From the NCBI GenBank assembly GCA_022394755.1, contig JAGFCA010000148.1, forward strand, positions 1 through 57,827: 57,827 bases of DNA, read 5' to 3'. Numbering within the stretch: the stretch's first letter is position 1; each line of letters begins with the position of its first letter. The notes under the pieces were generated by a model, which saw only the letters and a list, made by a program, of their open reading frames with translations, ran no database searches and was not told the DNA's origin. This stretch comes from Candidatus Poribacteria bacterium (lineage in GTDB: Bacteria; Poribacteria; WGA-4E; WGA-3G). A program made the translations under genes and the position numbers. Shown piece by piece: positions 44,623-53,730 of the stretch.

Positions 44623-45387
44623 ATGAAAGTAGGTATTCGAGACGGGATGTTACCAGTTCCGTTCAATGAAAAGTTTCAAAAAGCAAAAGACATTGGGTTT
44701 GATGGTCTTGAACTTTGTATGGGTGTCAATTATCGTGAACATTTACTCTGGCAAGAAGATGGAATAGATACAATAAATGCTCTTGCAGAGAAGGCAGGAA
44801 TAGAGGTCTCATCTTTATCTCCCGGGGGGTTTACAGCATTTTCATTTATGCACCCTACTGACAGTGTTCGTACCGAGGGTATTGCCAAATTGCAGTTTCT
44901 TGCAGAAACATGTCCAAAATTAGGTACAAATGTTATTCTTGTTCCCTTTTTTGGTGGAGGAGAAATTAAAGCAGAACATATCAGTGATCCACGATTTTTG
45001 GATGGTCTAAAGTCTGCAGCAGAAACAGCAGAAAAGCATGATGTTGGTCTGGCATTGGAATCAACTCTGAGTGCTGAACAACACCAACAAATCATTGACC
45101 AAGTTGGTTCAAAAGCGGTTGGGGTGTATTATGATATGGGGAATGCAACAAATCTTGGCTATAACTCTCCTGAAGAGATACGTAACTTAGGAAGTTCAAT
45201 CATTCAAATGCATATTAAGGATACCGGTGGAAATCATGCTGGTGAAGGGGATGTTGACTTCACGGCTGTTTTTGAATCTGCACATGCAATTGGGTATGAT
45301 AGTTGGTTTGTCCTTGAAACACCTGGAAAAGAAGATCCAATTGAATCTGCTATTAAAAATATGAATTTTGTTAAGGAGAATTTTTAA
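44623..45387 (+). CDS. xylose-isomerase-like sugar phosphate isomerase/epimerase
   Basis: 254 residues folding as a TIM barrel of the AP-endonuclease-2 family. FDGLELCMGVN, VILVPFFGGGEIKAEH, LALESTL, VGVYYDMGNATNLGYN, QMHIKDTGGNHAGEGDVDF and WFVLETPG carry the metal-binding Glu, Asp and His residues in the usual order. Members act as epimerases, isomerases or dehydratases on free sugars and inositols. A strong AGGAGG precedes the ATG. The gene stands alone on its own promoter. Confidence 0.9.
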   Translation: MKVGIRDGMLPVPFNEKFQKAKDIGFDGLELCMGVNYREHLLWQEDGIDTINALAEKAGIEVSSLSPGGFTAFSFMHPTDSVRTEGIAKLQFLAETCPKLGTNVILVPFFGGGEIKAEHISDPRFLDGLKSAAETAEKHDVGLALESTLSAEQHQQIIDQVGSKAVGVYYDMGNATNLGYNSPEEIRNLGSSIIQMHIKDTGGNHAGEGDVDFTAVFESAHAIGYDSWFVLETPGKEDPIESAIKNMNFVKENF

Positions 45388-45487
45388 TTTTCCTAATTAC
45401 ATAAGATATATATTTTCATATATCCAATCGTATAATTAATTGCATTGTTTGGATCATTAATGGCATTGTACATCTTGAGAGGTATGA

Positions 45488-46291
45488 ATGAATAAGTCGA
45501 AATCCGTTCTATCACCAATACAGGTTAAGAACTTATTATCCCTTCCAACAAAACAAGCAGAACAGCTCTTTCAAAGTTTCCCAAAAGATACACAACTTGA
45601 TATAATTCGATCCACTCGCAATCCAAAATTACGTGAAGAATTATATTATCTTGTGCCTGATTGTACTGAATTAATTCAGGATAGTCCAACCGAAGATGTA
45701 TTACAAGTATTAGACACTCTTTTAGGAACTGGACTGGCATGTGGACTATTACCTTGTCTGTCTAATCAGCAATTCGAGGAACTAATTGATATTGCTATTT
45801 GGAAAGATGGAAAATTAAATGAACATTCACTTAGTTTATGGCTGTTTGAGTTATCAGAATGTGAAAGGGAGGATTTACGCCGTTTCCTCGGACAAATTGA
45901 TATGCGACTTCTCGCTGGTATACTAAAAAATCGTGTAAAATTGAAGGGTAATTTAGCTGCTTTAATGATTGATGAAAAAATTCTTGATCCGAGTCATAAG
46001 TCTATAGAATGTAAAGATGATCAGGCAAAAAGAATCCTAAATGCAATATGGGAAGCAGATAATGAGATCTTCTATCAACTTCTCAGAGAAATGTTTGGAA
46101 TAGATAAGGAGGGGGATGTAGAAAGTAAACTAACTACTGCAATAGAAGAGGCAACCGCAGAGAGAGAAGAAAGAGTAAGACAACGTGATAGTAAGGTTGG
46201 AATTAATGTTACTGAATCAGACTTAAAAGAGGAAGTTGATTTGGATTCACTTGAACTTTCTGAGGAAGTTGAAGAGAATGCAGACCAGTAA
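45488..46291 (+). CDS. DUF6178-like protein, N-terminal part
   Basis: 267 residues, helical. LSPIQVKNLLSLPTKQAEQL, DVLQVLDTLLGTGLACGLLP, FEELIDIAIWKDGKLNEHSL and LGQIDMRLLAGILKNRVKL resemble the first half of DUF6178 proteins, which are usually one chain of about 550-600 residues. The end is charged and acidic (about residues 215-267). The next gene starts inside this one (14-bp overlap, different frame) and resembles the second half. Function is unknown. The match is from memory and not aligned. Confidence 0.65.
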   Translation: MNKSKSVLSPIQVKNLLSLPTKQAEQLFQSFPKDTQLDIIRSTRNPKLREELYYLVPDCTELIQDSPTEDVLQVLDTLLGTGLACGLLPCLSNQQFEELIDIAIWKDGKLNEHSLSLWLFELSECEREDLRRFLGQIDMRLLAGILKNRVKLKGNLAALMIDEKILDPSHKSIECKDDQAKRILNAIWEADNEIFYQLLREMFGIDKEGDVESKLTTAIEEATAEREERVRQRDSKVGINVTESDLKEEVDLDSLELSEEVEENADQ

Positions 46292-47228
46292 ATACTCTCT
46301 CGTATCTGATGCTGTTCTTGATAGTCAATCTTTCTTTGCTAAGACGATACTACACGGTAATGAACTTAATGAATTTGATTCAGATAAAATTGAGAAATTC
46401 TCTGAAGATATTGCTGCAATTGCACATAAGTTAATTACAATGAGAGTCGCTGACCTTTCGAATCAGTCTGAACTCCGTGCACAAACACAAACAGGTATTT
46501 CATTAACAAGTCTTGGATTAGAATTCGGAAGTAAAGGAAATTTAGATAAAGCTGTAAAGATACTAAAGGCAAACCCTGTAGTAAAATTCTATCAAATTGG
46601 GAATACACTTAGCAATCAACTAATATCAAGTGCAGTTGATTTGCTTGAAAATGCTGTCATTCATCCAGCAGAATCACTTTCTCATCTTGACTTAGATAGC
46701 ATTAGAATTTATAACCATGCAGAAGCAAAGTTCTTAGATGAATTAGTTTCATATAATTCTACTATTAGTAGTTCACATATGATACTAAAAGAGAATTTCC
46801 CACCACGTCCAATCTCAAGTCTTACCGATATAGAGAAAATCAAAAAACAGTTAGATTATATTGAGAAACGACGTAATTATGTGGAAACATTACCTCTTGA
46901 AGATGTTTTCTCTATTGATCCACCTTTAAATATTGCTGTTGATCCAATTTTAATACTTACATTATGTTTGATGTCAAATTTGACTTTATATTATCAACCT
47001 GATATACATTTCGACAGTGATACTCTTATGGATTTTCGTGACATAATATATGATGAGAATACCAGTGAGATACGATCTGCCCCGCGACAACGGTTGATTG
47101 ATTGGATTGTAGAGTATCTTAAACAAGACAACCGTAGTGATGATCTGGTTGATTATACAGTGAACTATTGGGATGCATGTATACAAGAAATTGTTGATCC
47201 TGATGAAAATATGAAAATGTTTCTTTAA
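46278..47228 (+). CDS. DUF6178-like protein, C-terminal part
   Basis: 316 residues from ATG 46278, which overlaps the end of the upstream gene by 14 bp, with purine-rich GAGGAAG about 12 nt before it, suggesting translational coupling. ISLTSLGLEFGSKGNLDKAV and VVKFYQIGNTLSNQLISSAV resemble the second half of DUF6178 proteins. Together the two products total 583 residues, the size of a single family member. This may be a natural split or an old frameshift fixed by an internal start. Function unknown. Confidence 0.65.
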   Translation: MQTSKYSLVSDAVLDSQSFFAKTILHGNELNEFDSDKIEKFSEDIAAIAHKLITMRVADLSNQSELRAQTQTGISLTSLGLEFGSKGNLDKAVKILKANPVVKFYQIGNTLSNQLISSAVDLLENAVIHPAESLSHLDLDSIRIYNHAEAKFLDELVSYNSTISSSHMILKENFPPRPISSLTDIEKIKKQLDYIEKRRNYVETLPLEDVFSIDPPLNIAVDPILILTLCLMSNLTLYYQPDIHFDSDTLMDFRDIIYDENTSEIRSAPRQRLIDWIVEYLKQDNRSDDLVDYTVNYWDACIQEIVDPDENMKMFL

Positions 47229-47351
47229 TGAGATCAGTTTCCGCGTGTATATTGTATATCGTATCAAGATGTGTTATTATACCATCACATAATATTGAAT
47301 CCAGAATGTAGGAGAATAACGGTTTGGCATGAAGTTAACCGTTTTAAAAGA

Positions 47352-47891
47352 ATGAAAATCGAAACTGCAACATTCGGAGCAGGATGTTTTTGGTGTGTAG
47401 AAGCTGTTTTTCAACAATTAGAGGGTGTCCATTCTGTGGTATCGGGTTATACTGGCGGAACAACAGTTAATCCTAATTATAAAGCAGTCTGTATGGGAAT
47501 GACTGGACATGCTGAAGTGGCACAAATAGAATATGATTCTGAAATCATTTCATTCCAAGAGTTATTAGAAGTTTTTTGGCAAACACATGATCCAACTACT
47601 CTGAATCGTCAAGGTAATGATGTAGGTACACAATACCGTTCTGCTATTTTTTATCATTCTGAAGAACAAAAGGAGATTGCTGAAAAATCTAAAAACGATC
47701 TCAATAATTCAGATACATGGCAAGATCCTATTGTTACTGAAATCAATCAACTTGATATATTTTACCCAGCTGAAGACTATCACCAGAACTATTTCCAATT
47801 GAATTCAACTCAACCCTATTGTCAATTGGTAATCCACCCCAAATTAAAAAAGTTCACCAAAGAATTTAAAGAAAAGTTAAAATCAGTATAG
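47352..47891 (+). CDS. msrA: peptide methionine sulfoxide reductase A
   Basis: 179 residues. It repairs S-methionine sulfoxide in proteins. The catalytic GCFWCVEAVFQ is near residue 10-20, with the resolving set including GYTGG, YDSEIISFQELLEVFWQTHDPTT and the typical GTQYRSAIFY. The start ATG 47352 gives MKIETATFGAGCFWC; the in-frame upstream extension has no family match. An 8-codon reading frame (47329-47355) ends over this ATG, and a hairpin AACGGTT/AACCGTT (47318-47343) precedes it. Confidence 0.95.
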   Translation: MKIETATFGAGCFWCVEAVFQQLEGVHSVVSGYTGGTTVNPNYKAVCMGMTGHAEVAQIEYDSEIISFQELLEVFWQTHDPTTLNRQGNDVGTQYRSAIFYHSEEQKEIAEKSKNDLNNSDTWQDPIVTEINQLDIFYPAEDYHQNYFQLNSTQPYCQLVIHPKLKKFTKEFKEKLKSV

Positions 47892-47963
47892 TGTTATTCA
47901 TCTTGAACTGTTCTAATTGAATTATGTTCTCATCATAACCTATTCTGTTAGGAGGATATTCTA

Positions 47964-49553
47964 TTGAAAGCTATGATACACGGTGTGTTTCTATCGGTCT
48001 TCTGTGTGTGCCTGATTATAAATAGTAATATATTTGCCCAAGAAACTGAAGCAGTGCAAGTTGTGCAAGTCCAAAAACCACGGTATGTAACCATTGTATC
48101 TGAAAAGGAATATACGGGACACTTACAACCGAAATCTGAAGTCAAGGTATACGCTAATATTCAAGGTAAAATAGTTGAACTAAATGCAGAAATTGGTCAG
48201 AAAGTAGCCAAAGGAGATATACTTGCCAAGATTAATGCTCACGAAGCGAATATTGCAGCGATAAAAGCAGAAGTTGCCTTAAGTATAGCAAAGGCACAGT
48301 TCACTACTACTGAAGCAAACGCGCAAACTCGTTTAGAAACACAATTAGTTACATCTCAAGAGGCAGTAGCAGAAGCTGTAGCAAAACATGAAGAATCAAA
48401 ATCGCTTTCTGAGATGAGAATACGCAATCAGTTAGTACAAGCAGAATCAATCCTTAAAGTAGCAGAATCTAATTTAGAACGTTCGAGAATAAGTTCTGAA
48501 CAAGGGTTAGAACGAGCGAAGACAGAATTTTCAAAAACAACATCTGATTATGAAAGAGATAAATCACTACATGAACAAGAATTAATTAGTGATAGTGCAT
48601 ATGAAACATCCGAAACAAGGTACAAGCTTGGTAAGAGTCGTTATGAAGAGGCAGTTGCAGCTGCTGCACAATTCAATGATGGTACAGCACAACTTGCTGT
48701 AGAGAAAGCAACAGCTGAATTAGCAATAGCTCAGAAGATTGTTGAAAGTAAAGGGTGGGAACGGGAGATTGCTGCTGCAGAATCTAAGATTACCCAAGCA
48801 AAAGCAAACCTTGCTGCCACTCAAAAGCTTGTCGAAGCTAAGTCGTGGGAACGTGAAATCGCAATCGCAAAATCAGCAGTTAGTGAAGCAGAAGAACATC
48901 TAAAACTCGCTCGTGAGCAAGTAAATCAAGCGTCAATAAATTCTCCGTTTGATGGAGTAGTTTCTCAGCGACATATGGAACTGGGGGATTTTGCAAAGAC
49001 CGCTTCTTCATCTGGTACACCTATTTTTACTGTGATTGCAGTTGATGTTCTAAAGGCTGTGTGGACTATACCTGTAAGCGATGGTTCCAGATTCAAAGTT
49101 GGTGACATGGTTCTCATATCTACCGCATCAGGAATACAAAACATTGTAGCAACTATTGACTTTATCAGTCCAACGGTGAAATCTGGTGATAATACCGTTG
49201 AAGTTCATGCAACTGTACCAAATTCAATTGAAATGAAGAATAAAAATGATAACAATATACCGGATCAGATTAGCAGACTAAAGCCGGGTACATCAATTAC
49301 TATTTCAATAAAGACTGGTGAAAGGAAGAATATACAATTGCTTCCAAGAAGGTCTGTTCTTCATATACAGAACGGTAAAGGTAGTATATATGTTGTTGAA
49401 GGAAATACAGTAGATGTTAAACAGGTAAATGTTGGTGGTATTTATGGTAGTGAAATAGAGGTGAGTACACGTTTACCACAGAATCAACAGGTTATTGTGG
49501 ATGGACAACATCGTCTTAAAAGAGGCACTTCTGTTTCAATTGGAGATAATTGA
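47964..49553 (+). CDS. RND-type membrane-fusion (HlyD-family) protein
   Basis: 529 residues. A signal peptide ends near SNIFAQ. The lipoyl/biotinyl-like half-motif SEVKVYANIQGKIVELNAEI and ASINSPFDGVVSQRHMELGDF flank a very long alpha-helical hairpin (about residues 100-320) with repeats (SKGWEREIAAAE, AKSWEREIAIAK). A beta-barrel and membrane-proximal part follow. GGAGG at 47951 is 8 nt from TTG 47964, so a TTG start is chosen over ATG 47973. Such proteins bridge an inner-membrane pump and an outer-membrane channel, but no pump gene is adjacent. It ends with TGA, showing UGA is a stop here. Confidence 0.88.
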   Translation: MKAMIHGVFLSVFCVCLIINSNIFAQETEAVQVVQVQKPRYVTIVSEKEYTGHLQPKSEVKVYANIQGKIVELNAEIGQKVAKGDILAKINAHEANIAAIKAEVALSIAKAQFTTTEANAQTRLETQLVTSQEAVAEAVAKHEESKSLSEMRIRNQLVQAESILKVAESNLERSRISSEQGLERAKTEFSKTTSDYERDKSLHEQELISDSAYETSETRYKLGKSRYEEAVAAAAQFNDGTAQLAVEKATAELAIAQKIVESKGWEREIAAAESKITQAKANLAATQKLVEAKSWEREIAIAKSAVSEAEEHLKLAREQVNQASINSPFDGVVSQRHMELGDFAKTASSSGTPIFTVIAVDVLKAVWTIPVSDGSRFKVGDMVLISTASGIQNIVATIDFISPTVKSGDNTVEVHATVPNSIEMKNKNDNNIPDQISRLKPGTSITISIKTGERKNIQLLPRRSVLHIQNGKGSIYVVEGNTVDVKQVNVGGIYGSEIEVSTRLPQNQQVIVDGQHRLKRGTSVSIGDN

Positions 49554-49655
49554 TATATACCAGCAGAAGTAATACATTAGTCTATTATAGTTTCAAATAT
49601 GTTATTTAAGCGGTGAGTCAGTACCTTCAAAATCTATTGTTTCAATTTCTTTATT

Positions 49656-51336
49656 CTAGTCTCTTTCTAAAATTTTTGTGTTGTTAGTATGTCCTTTAAG
49701 GATACTGCTAATCTCTGCTTTTTCATATATCTTATCCCATATTTCTGAACAGTGATTATCCTTTTGAAAGTCATAGAATTCCTGATATTGTCTCCTGATT
49801 TCTAATCCTTCATTGAACGAAATGGACTCTTCTAATTTTTTCTTTGGCTTGGAGAGTAATTTTATACCATTACCATTTTTTTTGAATCATACCTATGTCT
49901 TGGAATATATTACAAAGAGGTTCTAAGATATCTTTCTCCATTCTTAATCTACTTAAGATAGATTCAGTTGGAATAAACCTGGTGTTTATTCCTTGAATCT
50001 CTGTTAAATCTTTATAGAATTCTACAAATTTATCTTTATCTGGATAATTATTCTTTATATATTTTAAATCTGCATTAGAGTCATAAATGAGATGTATGAA
50101 ACAATGATTCTGTAATAAGAAAGCTGGTTGACAACGATTTAAAAAGATATCTAAATTCAGTGAAAGATTGCAGAATACAATATGTAAATTGATATCATTC
50201 TGAGGTAGCAGTGAAAAGATTCCATCTGAAACAATTGTATTTATTTCCCTTTGTTGAAGTCTACCAAGAATTTCTTTCTCATCATCCTCAGTATTGCTAT
50301 TTTTATGTGTTTCGATCGTGTCTGTAATCTCAGGTATTTCATTAGTTAAGTATTGATATATTTTATCAACATCATTAACATAATAAATAGAAGGTTGTTT
50401 CATTTTTAATAGGCTAAATAAGTAATTTTTCCTATCTGTTCTTCTTCGATCAATCATTCTTACAGAGGAACCATTATTATTTTCAGGAAATATTGTATTA
50501 TCTGACCGATTAATGTTAGTAATTGTTAATAAGGTGGACAATGAATCTGTAATGATTTTATTTTTATTTAACTCATCTGTCTTTGTTGAAAGTTGATTCA
50601 TTAATGATTTAATTTCTTTGTTAGTTGATTCCATACAGTCCAATTGTTCTTCCAAAGTTTCTATCCGTTCTTTCGCTTCATTTTTTTCAACTGATGTTTT
50701 CTTCAACCTCTCTTTACTTTTAAGTAATTGAGTAGTAGTAGTCTTAATTTTAATGTTTTTTTCGATTATCTCTTTATTCTTACTTCCCAAGTCTCCTTCC
50801 AATTTTTTCTTCATAGATTCTAAACCATTGAGTTGTGTTTTTATTTTATTGAATTCATCAGATAATTCCTTCTTTTCGTTCTCCAATTCTTGTTTTTCCA
50901 ATTGTATATTTTCTAATTTTTCTACAGATTCCTTTAACCGTTCAGGAGTATCATCATAAAACAATTCATCCAAGATTGTCTTAACATCTTGTTGATCATT
51001 ATTTTGTCTAATATTTCCAAGAAATTCTGCAATAATAAATAGTTGTGTACGTACATATTCTGGATCAAGATCCCAAGGTGGGTGTGAAGTTCGATTACGT
51101 CCTTCTACGATTAATTGAACAACACTACGCGCTTCGTAATGTTCATCAACACTTCTAAAATGACCTTCGAAGGATTCACTTCAACGTCTTCTAAAAAGAT
51201 CTGAAATATCATTAAAATCAAGTGCATTCTCAGAAGGACTACCTAAACGCATTTCAACAAAATTAGATACAGCATCAAGATAAATATCCTGAGCTTTCCT
51301 AAGCGAATCTCTATATGGATATTTTGGTTCTACCAT
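49656..51336 (-). pseudogene. interrupted HEPN / coiled-coil / RecJ-C-like fusion gene
   Basis: Reading from ATG 51336, residues 1-51 run to an in-frame TGA at 51183-51181, then the same frame continues. Residues 53-115 hold an Swt1-like HEPN domain with the RNase motif RNRTSH (Arg80, Asn81, His85). A coiled coil follows (about 130-255). The C-terminal region resembles the RecJ C-terminal (ssDNA-exonuclease C) domain, with KFVEFYKDL and LEPLCNIFQDIGMI. At a run of eight A (49883-49876) the frame ends; removing one A continues it as KNGNGIKLLSKPKKKLEESI to a TAG at 49658-49656, matching the domain's usual end. The two lesions indicate decay, or slippage at the A-run. A HEPN RNase in a defence role is inference. 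Confidence 0.7.
49870..50973 (-). CDS. longest open segment of the interrupted HEPN fusion gene
   Basis: 367 residues from a TTG codon to a TAA directly after the A8 run. It contains the coiled coil (about 6-135) and most of the RecJ-C-like region but neither the HEPN domain nor the last 68 or so residues. No good ribosome-binding site precedes the TTG, so independent expression is doubtful. It is listed because it is the part a gene finder would report. Confidence 0.4.
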   Translation of the reverse strand: MDELFYDDTPERLKESVEKLENIQLEKQELENEKKELSDEFNKIKTQLNGLESMKKKLEGDLGSKNKEIIEKNIKIKTTTTQLLKSKERLKKTSVEKNEAKERIETLEEQLDCMESTNKEIKSLMNQLSTKTDELNKNKIITDSLSTLLTITNINRSDNTIFPENNNGSSVRMIDRRRTDRKNYLFSLLKMKQPSIYYVNDVDKIYQYLTNEIPEITDTIETHKNSNTEDDEKEILGRLQQREINTIVSDGIFSLLPQNDINLHIVFCNLSLNLDIFLNRCQPAFLLQNHCFIHLIYDSNADLKYIKNNYPDKDKFVEFYKDLTEIQGINTRFIPTESILSRLRMEKDILEPLCNIFQDIGMIQKKW

Positions 51337-51442
51337 CTTTTTAAAAATAGTTTATTTTGTAGGTATGTAGAATTAGTAATTAACGGAGTAATATCGGTTT
51401 CTAACCGCTCAGATGTACAAGATTTTGATTCTCATACTCACA

Positions 51443-52573
51443 TTATTTTGTATGGGTAATAATATAAACCTGTATATGCTCCCATTTTTTCTTTGAACGA
51501 TGAGTCGCGACTCTTCTCTTAACAATATCTTTACATATATATTCTGATTCGTCAATTATTTTTTCAAGATTCGATATTGCTTTCGGTCCAGATGCGTCTG
51601 CATATCCAAGAAGGAGAATACCATCAGGTTTTAGATAGTTAGGTAAGTTTTTAAAAAAGCGTTCTAAAGTTTGTTGTTTTTCATCATGAATTGCTATTTC
51701 AGATCTGTTTCTTACTCTGGCTACAACCCATGGAGCATTAAATATTATTATGTCGAATTGTTTAGAGGGAAATGGATCAAATAGATCTCCAGATTCGAGA
51801 ATATGAATATTTTCAGAATTAGGAAGATGCCGCTCAACGTTAATTTTGGTTGTGGCGACTGCCTCAGCTAATAAATCTGATGTATAGATTTCGACATTTC
51901 CTTCCATCTCTTGTTGAGCCAAAATAGTCAAACATCCACTGCCACACCCTATTTCAGCTACAGTCGGATTCTCTATCCTACTGTTTATGTTTAAATTCTG
52001 TATAGCTTCTTGGAAACATTCTATAGTTTCTTGTGATCGGGGTGCAAGTACATTTTCTGATGCTTGAATGGAGACATTCAATGCATTAATAGGATAAAAG
52101 TCTTCAAGTGCCTTATTTAGTCGTTGGACTTTGATAACAGGTACAAGGAATGGTAAATCCTGATTAGCCCCATTTTCTTCGCCAATAAGTTCTAACAAGT
52201 ATGGTAAATCTGGAGTAGGAGATACTTGAATTATACCGTTTTTATCCGCCAAACACATTAATTGAGTAAGTATAGATTCCCGTACCTGTTTTGGATTATC
52301 CCTGTGTGATCTATCTCTGGAACGACTCCTATTCTTTGATGGAGTTAATTCCTTTTTATGACGTTGGACGTAATCCATTACATCACAAATATCGTCCCAA
52401 GATCCTTCAACGACGACAATACCACCACGTTGGATGTGTGTAAATATGCGGTCATGACGATGTAATTCTTGTTGAGAAAAGAGTTTGACACCACCACGTG
52501 AGAAGACTGCATCACGGTATTCTACAGGGACATAGACCTGACCTAAAGAACTTACTGAATAGAATTCATTCAT
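51443..52573 (-). CDS. class I SAM-dependent methyltransferase (PrmC/HemK-like)
   Basis: 376 residues. A less conserved N-terminal half has an Arg/Ser stretch (KNRSRSRDRSHRDN, near 80-93). The C-terminal methyltransferase has motif I VAEIGCGSGCLTIL, the acidic strand EIYTSDLLAEAV, and motif IV IIIFNAPWVVARV. PrmC-type glutamine methyltransferases have NPPY in motif IV; here it is NAPW, so the substrate may differ. The Gfo/Idh gene lies 17 bp upstream on the same strand. Confidence 0.8.
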   Translation of the reverse strand: MNEFYSVSSLGQVYVPVEYRDAVFSRGGVKLFSQQELHRHDRIFTHIQRGGIVVVEGSWDDICDVMDYVQRHKKELTPSKNRSRSRDRSHRDNPKQVRESILTQLMCLADKNGIIQVSPTPDLPYLLELIGEENGANQDLPFLVPVIKVQRLNKALEDFYPINALNVSIQASENVLAPRSQETIECFQEAIQNLNINSRIENPTVAEIGCGSGCLTILAQQEMEGNVEIYTSDLLAEAVATTKINVERHLPNSENIHILESGDLFDPFPSKQFDIIIFNAPWVVARVRNRSEIAIHDEKQQTLERFFKNLPNYLKPDGILLLGYADASGPKAISNLEKIIDESEYICKDIVKRRVATHRSKKKWEHIQVYIITHTK

Positions 52574-52590
52574 ATACGTAATCCAATGTA

Positions 52591-53640
52591 CTAATGGATA
52601 GGAACAATTTTTCCAGTTTTCACCGATTCTGCTTCTTTATAACACAAAAGTAGCGCATCTCTGGCACCGTTACCTGACAAAGCTTTCGGTTCTTCATTAT
52701 TGTTTATTGCATCCACCGCATATTGTATTTCAGCTGTAAATGCATCAACTGGATCCACATCTCCTAAATCTACTTCTTCTACAGTTCCATCCTCAGTAAT
52801 AAGTGTCAACGGAACTGCAGTAGAGGGTTCACCTGCAAGGGTAGAGAAATCGAATAGTAGAGTAGCTTTTTCTAAGAATATTTCAAAACCGTGAGAGAAA
52901 GCTCTACCTCTTTGTGATATACCACCAGAAGAGCAACTAACTGTAAGCTCTTTATCATTATAGATATACTGTGTTGTTAAGAAATCTACATATTCGCCAC
53001 CAGCTAACCTGCCTTGTGAAAATACGGCATCAGGAACACCACACAATAGTTGTATAAAGTGTGTATCATGAATATGGAGGTCAATTCCAGGACCTCCACT
53101 CTTTGCTAAACTGGCTATATCTCTTGAAGCTCCAGGTTTAGAAATTATACGTTTAAAATGACCACCAAGTAGATTACCATATTCACCACTTTCAACAATC
53201 TTCTTGGCGTATGCATATTCAGCAAAAAATGGTAGTACATGAGCAACCATGAATTCTTTTCCTACCTTCTTTGCAGTATCTACAATTTCATTTGCATCAT
53301 CAATATCAATGGAAATCGGTTTTTCGACTATGGTATGTTTACCAGCATTCAAGGAAGCAAGACTTACAGATTTGTGTAAATGTGTAGGTAAACATATATC
53401 CACAAGATCAATTTCCTCATCTTCAAGGAATTGGTCGATATCGTCATACTTTCTAATATTTGATAAATCTTCCATTCCTCCACGAGGACCAAAGTTTCCT
53501 TGTATACTTGTCCAATCACCATTGAGTTTTTTTTCATCACGAGTACAGATAGCAACTACCTCAGCACCTGATCCACGTTGAATACCATAATAGTGAATCA
53601 TACCCATAAATCCAATACCGATTATACCTATTCTTACCAT
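52591..53640 (-). CDS. Gfo/Idh/MocA-family oxidoreductase
   Basis: 349 residues. The N-terminal Rossmann fold has IGIIGIGFMGMIHYYGI, and VDICLPTHLH plus the hallmark VEKPIS follow. The C-terminal half is the alpha/beta substrate domain, with GGPGIDLHIHDTHFIQLL carrying the DxxxH-type catalytic residues. These enzymes oxidise or reduce sugars, inositols and amino-sugars with NAD(P). It lies in a minus-strand run with the methyltransferase. Substrate unknown. Confidence 0.93.
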   Translation of the reverse strand: MVRIGIIGIGFMGMIHYYGIQRGSGAEVVAICTRDEKKLNGDWTSIQGNFGPRGGMEDLSNIRKYDDIDQFLEDEEIDLVDICLPTHLHKSVSLASLNAGKHTIVEKPISIDIDDANEIVDTAKKVGKEFMVAHVLPFFAEYAYAKKIVESGEYGNLLGGHFKRIISKPGASRDIASLAKSGGPGIDLHIHDTHFIQLLCGVPDAVFSQGRLAGGEYVDFLTTQYIYNDKELTVSCSSGGISQRGRAFSHGFEIFLEKATLLFDFSTLAGEPSTAVPLTLITEDGTVEEVDLGDVDPVDAFTAEIQYAVDAINNNEEPKALSGNGARDALLLCYKEAESVKTGKIVPIH

Positions 53641-53659
53641 GATTCTCCTTAACTATAAA

Positions 53660-53707
53660 TAAGAAAACACAGGTATCTAAAATGCAAATGCATAAATGAC
53701 ACCTGTG
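53660..53707 (-). terminator. probable terminator of the third TTWG-tail gene
   Basis: CACAGGTATC (53668-53677) pairs with GACACCTGTG (53698-53707), ten positions with one mismatch and a 20-nt loop. Read on the minus strand it is followed by TTTTCTTATTT. Confidence 0.55.
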
Positions 53708-53730
53708 CTATAAAGTGAACTATATAGGAA

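Noticed and set aside
51181..51183. UGA read as an amino acid (Trp, Gly or Sec) in the HEPN gene
   Set aside because: UGA ends several intact genes here (the DUF368 gene and the membrane-fusion gene), and there is no visible SECIS-like context; a TGG-to-TGA mutation is simpler.
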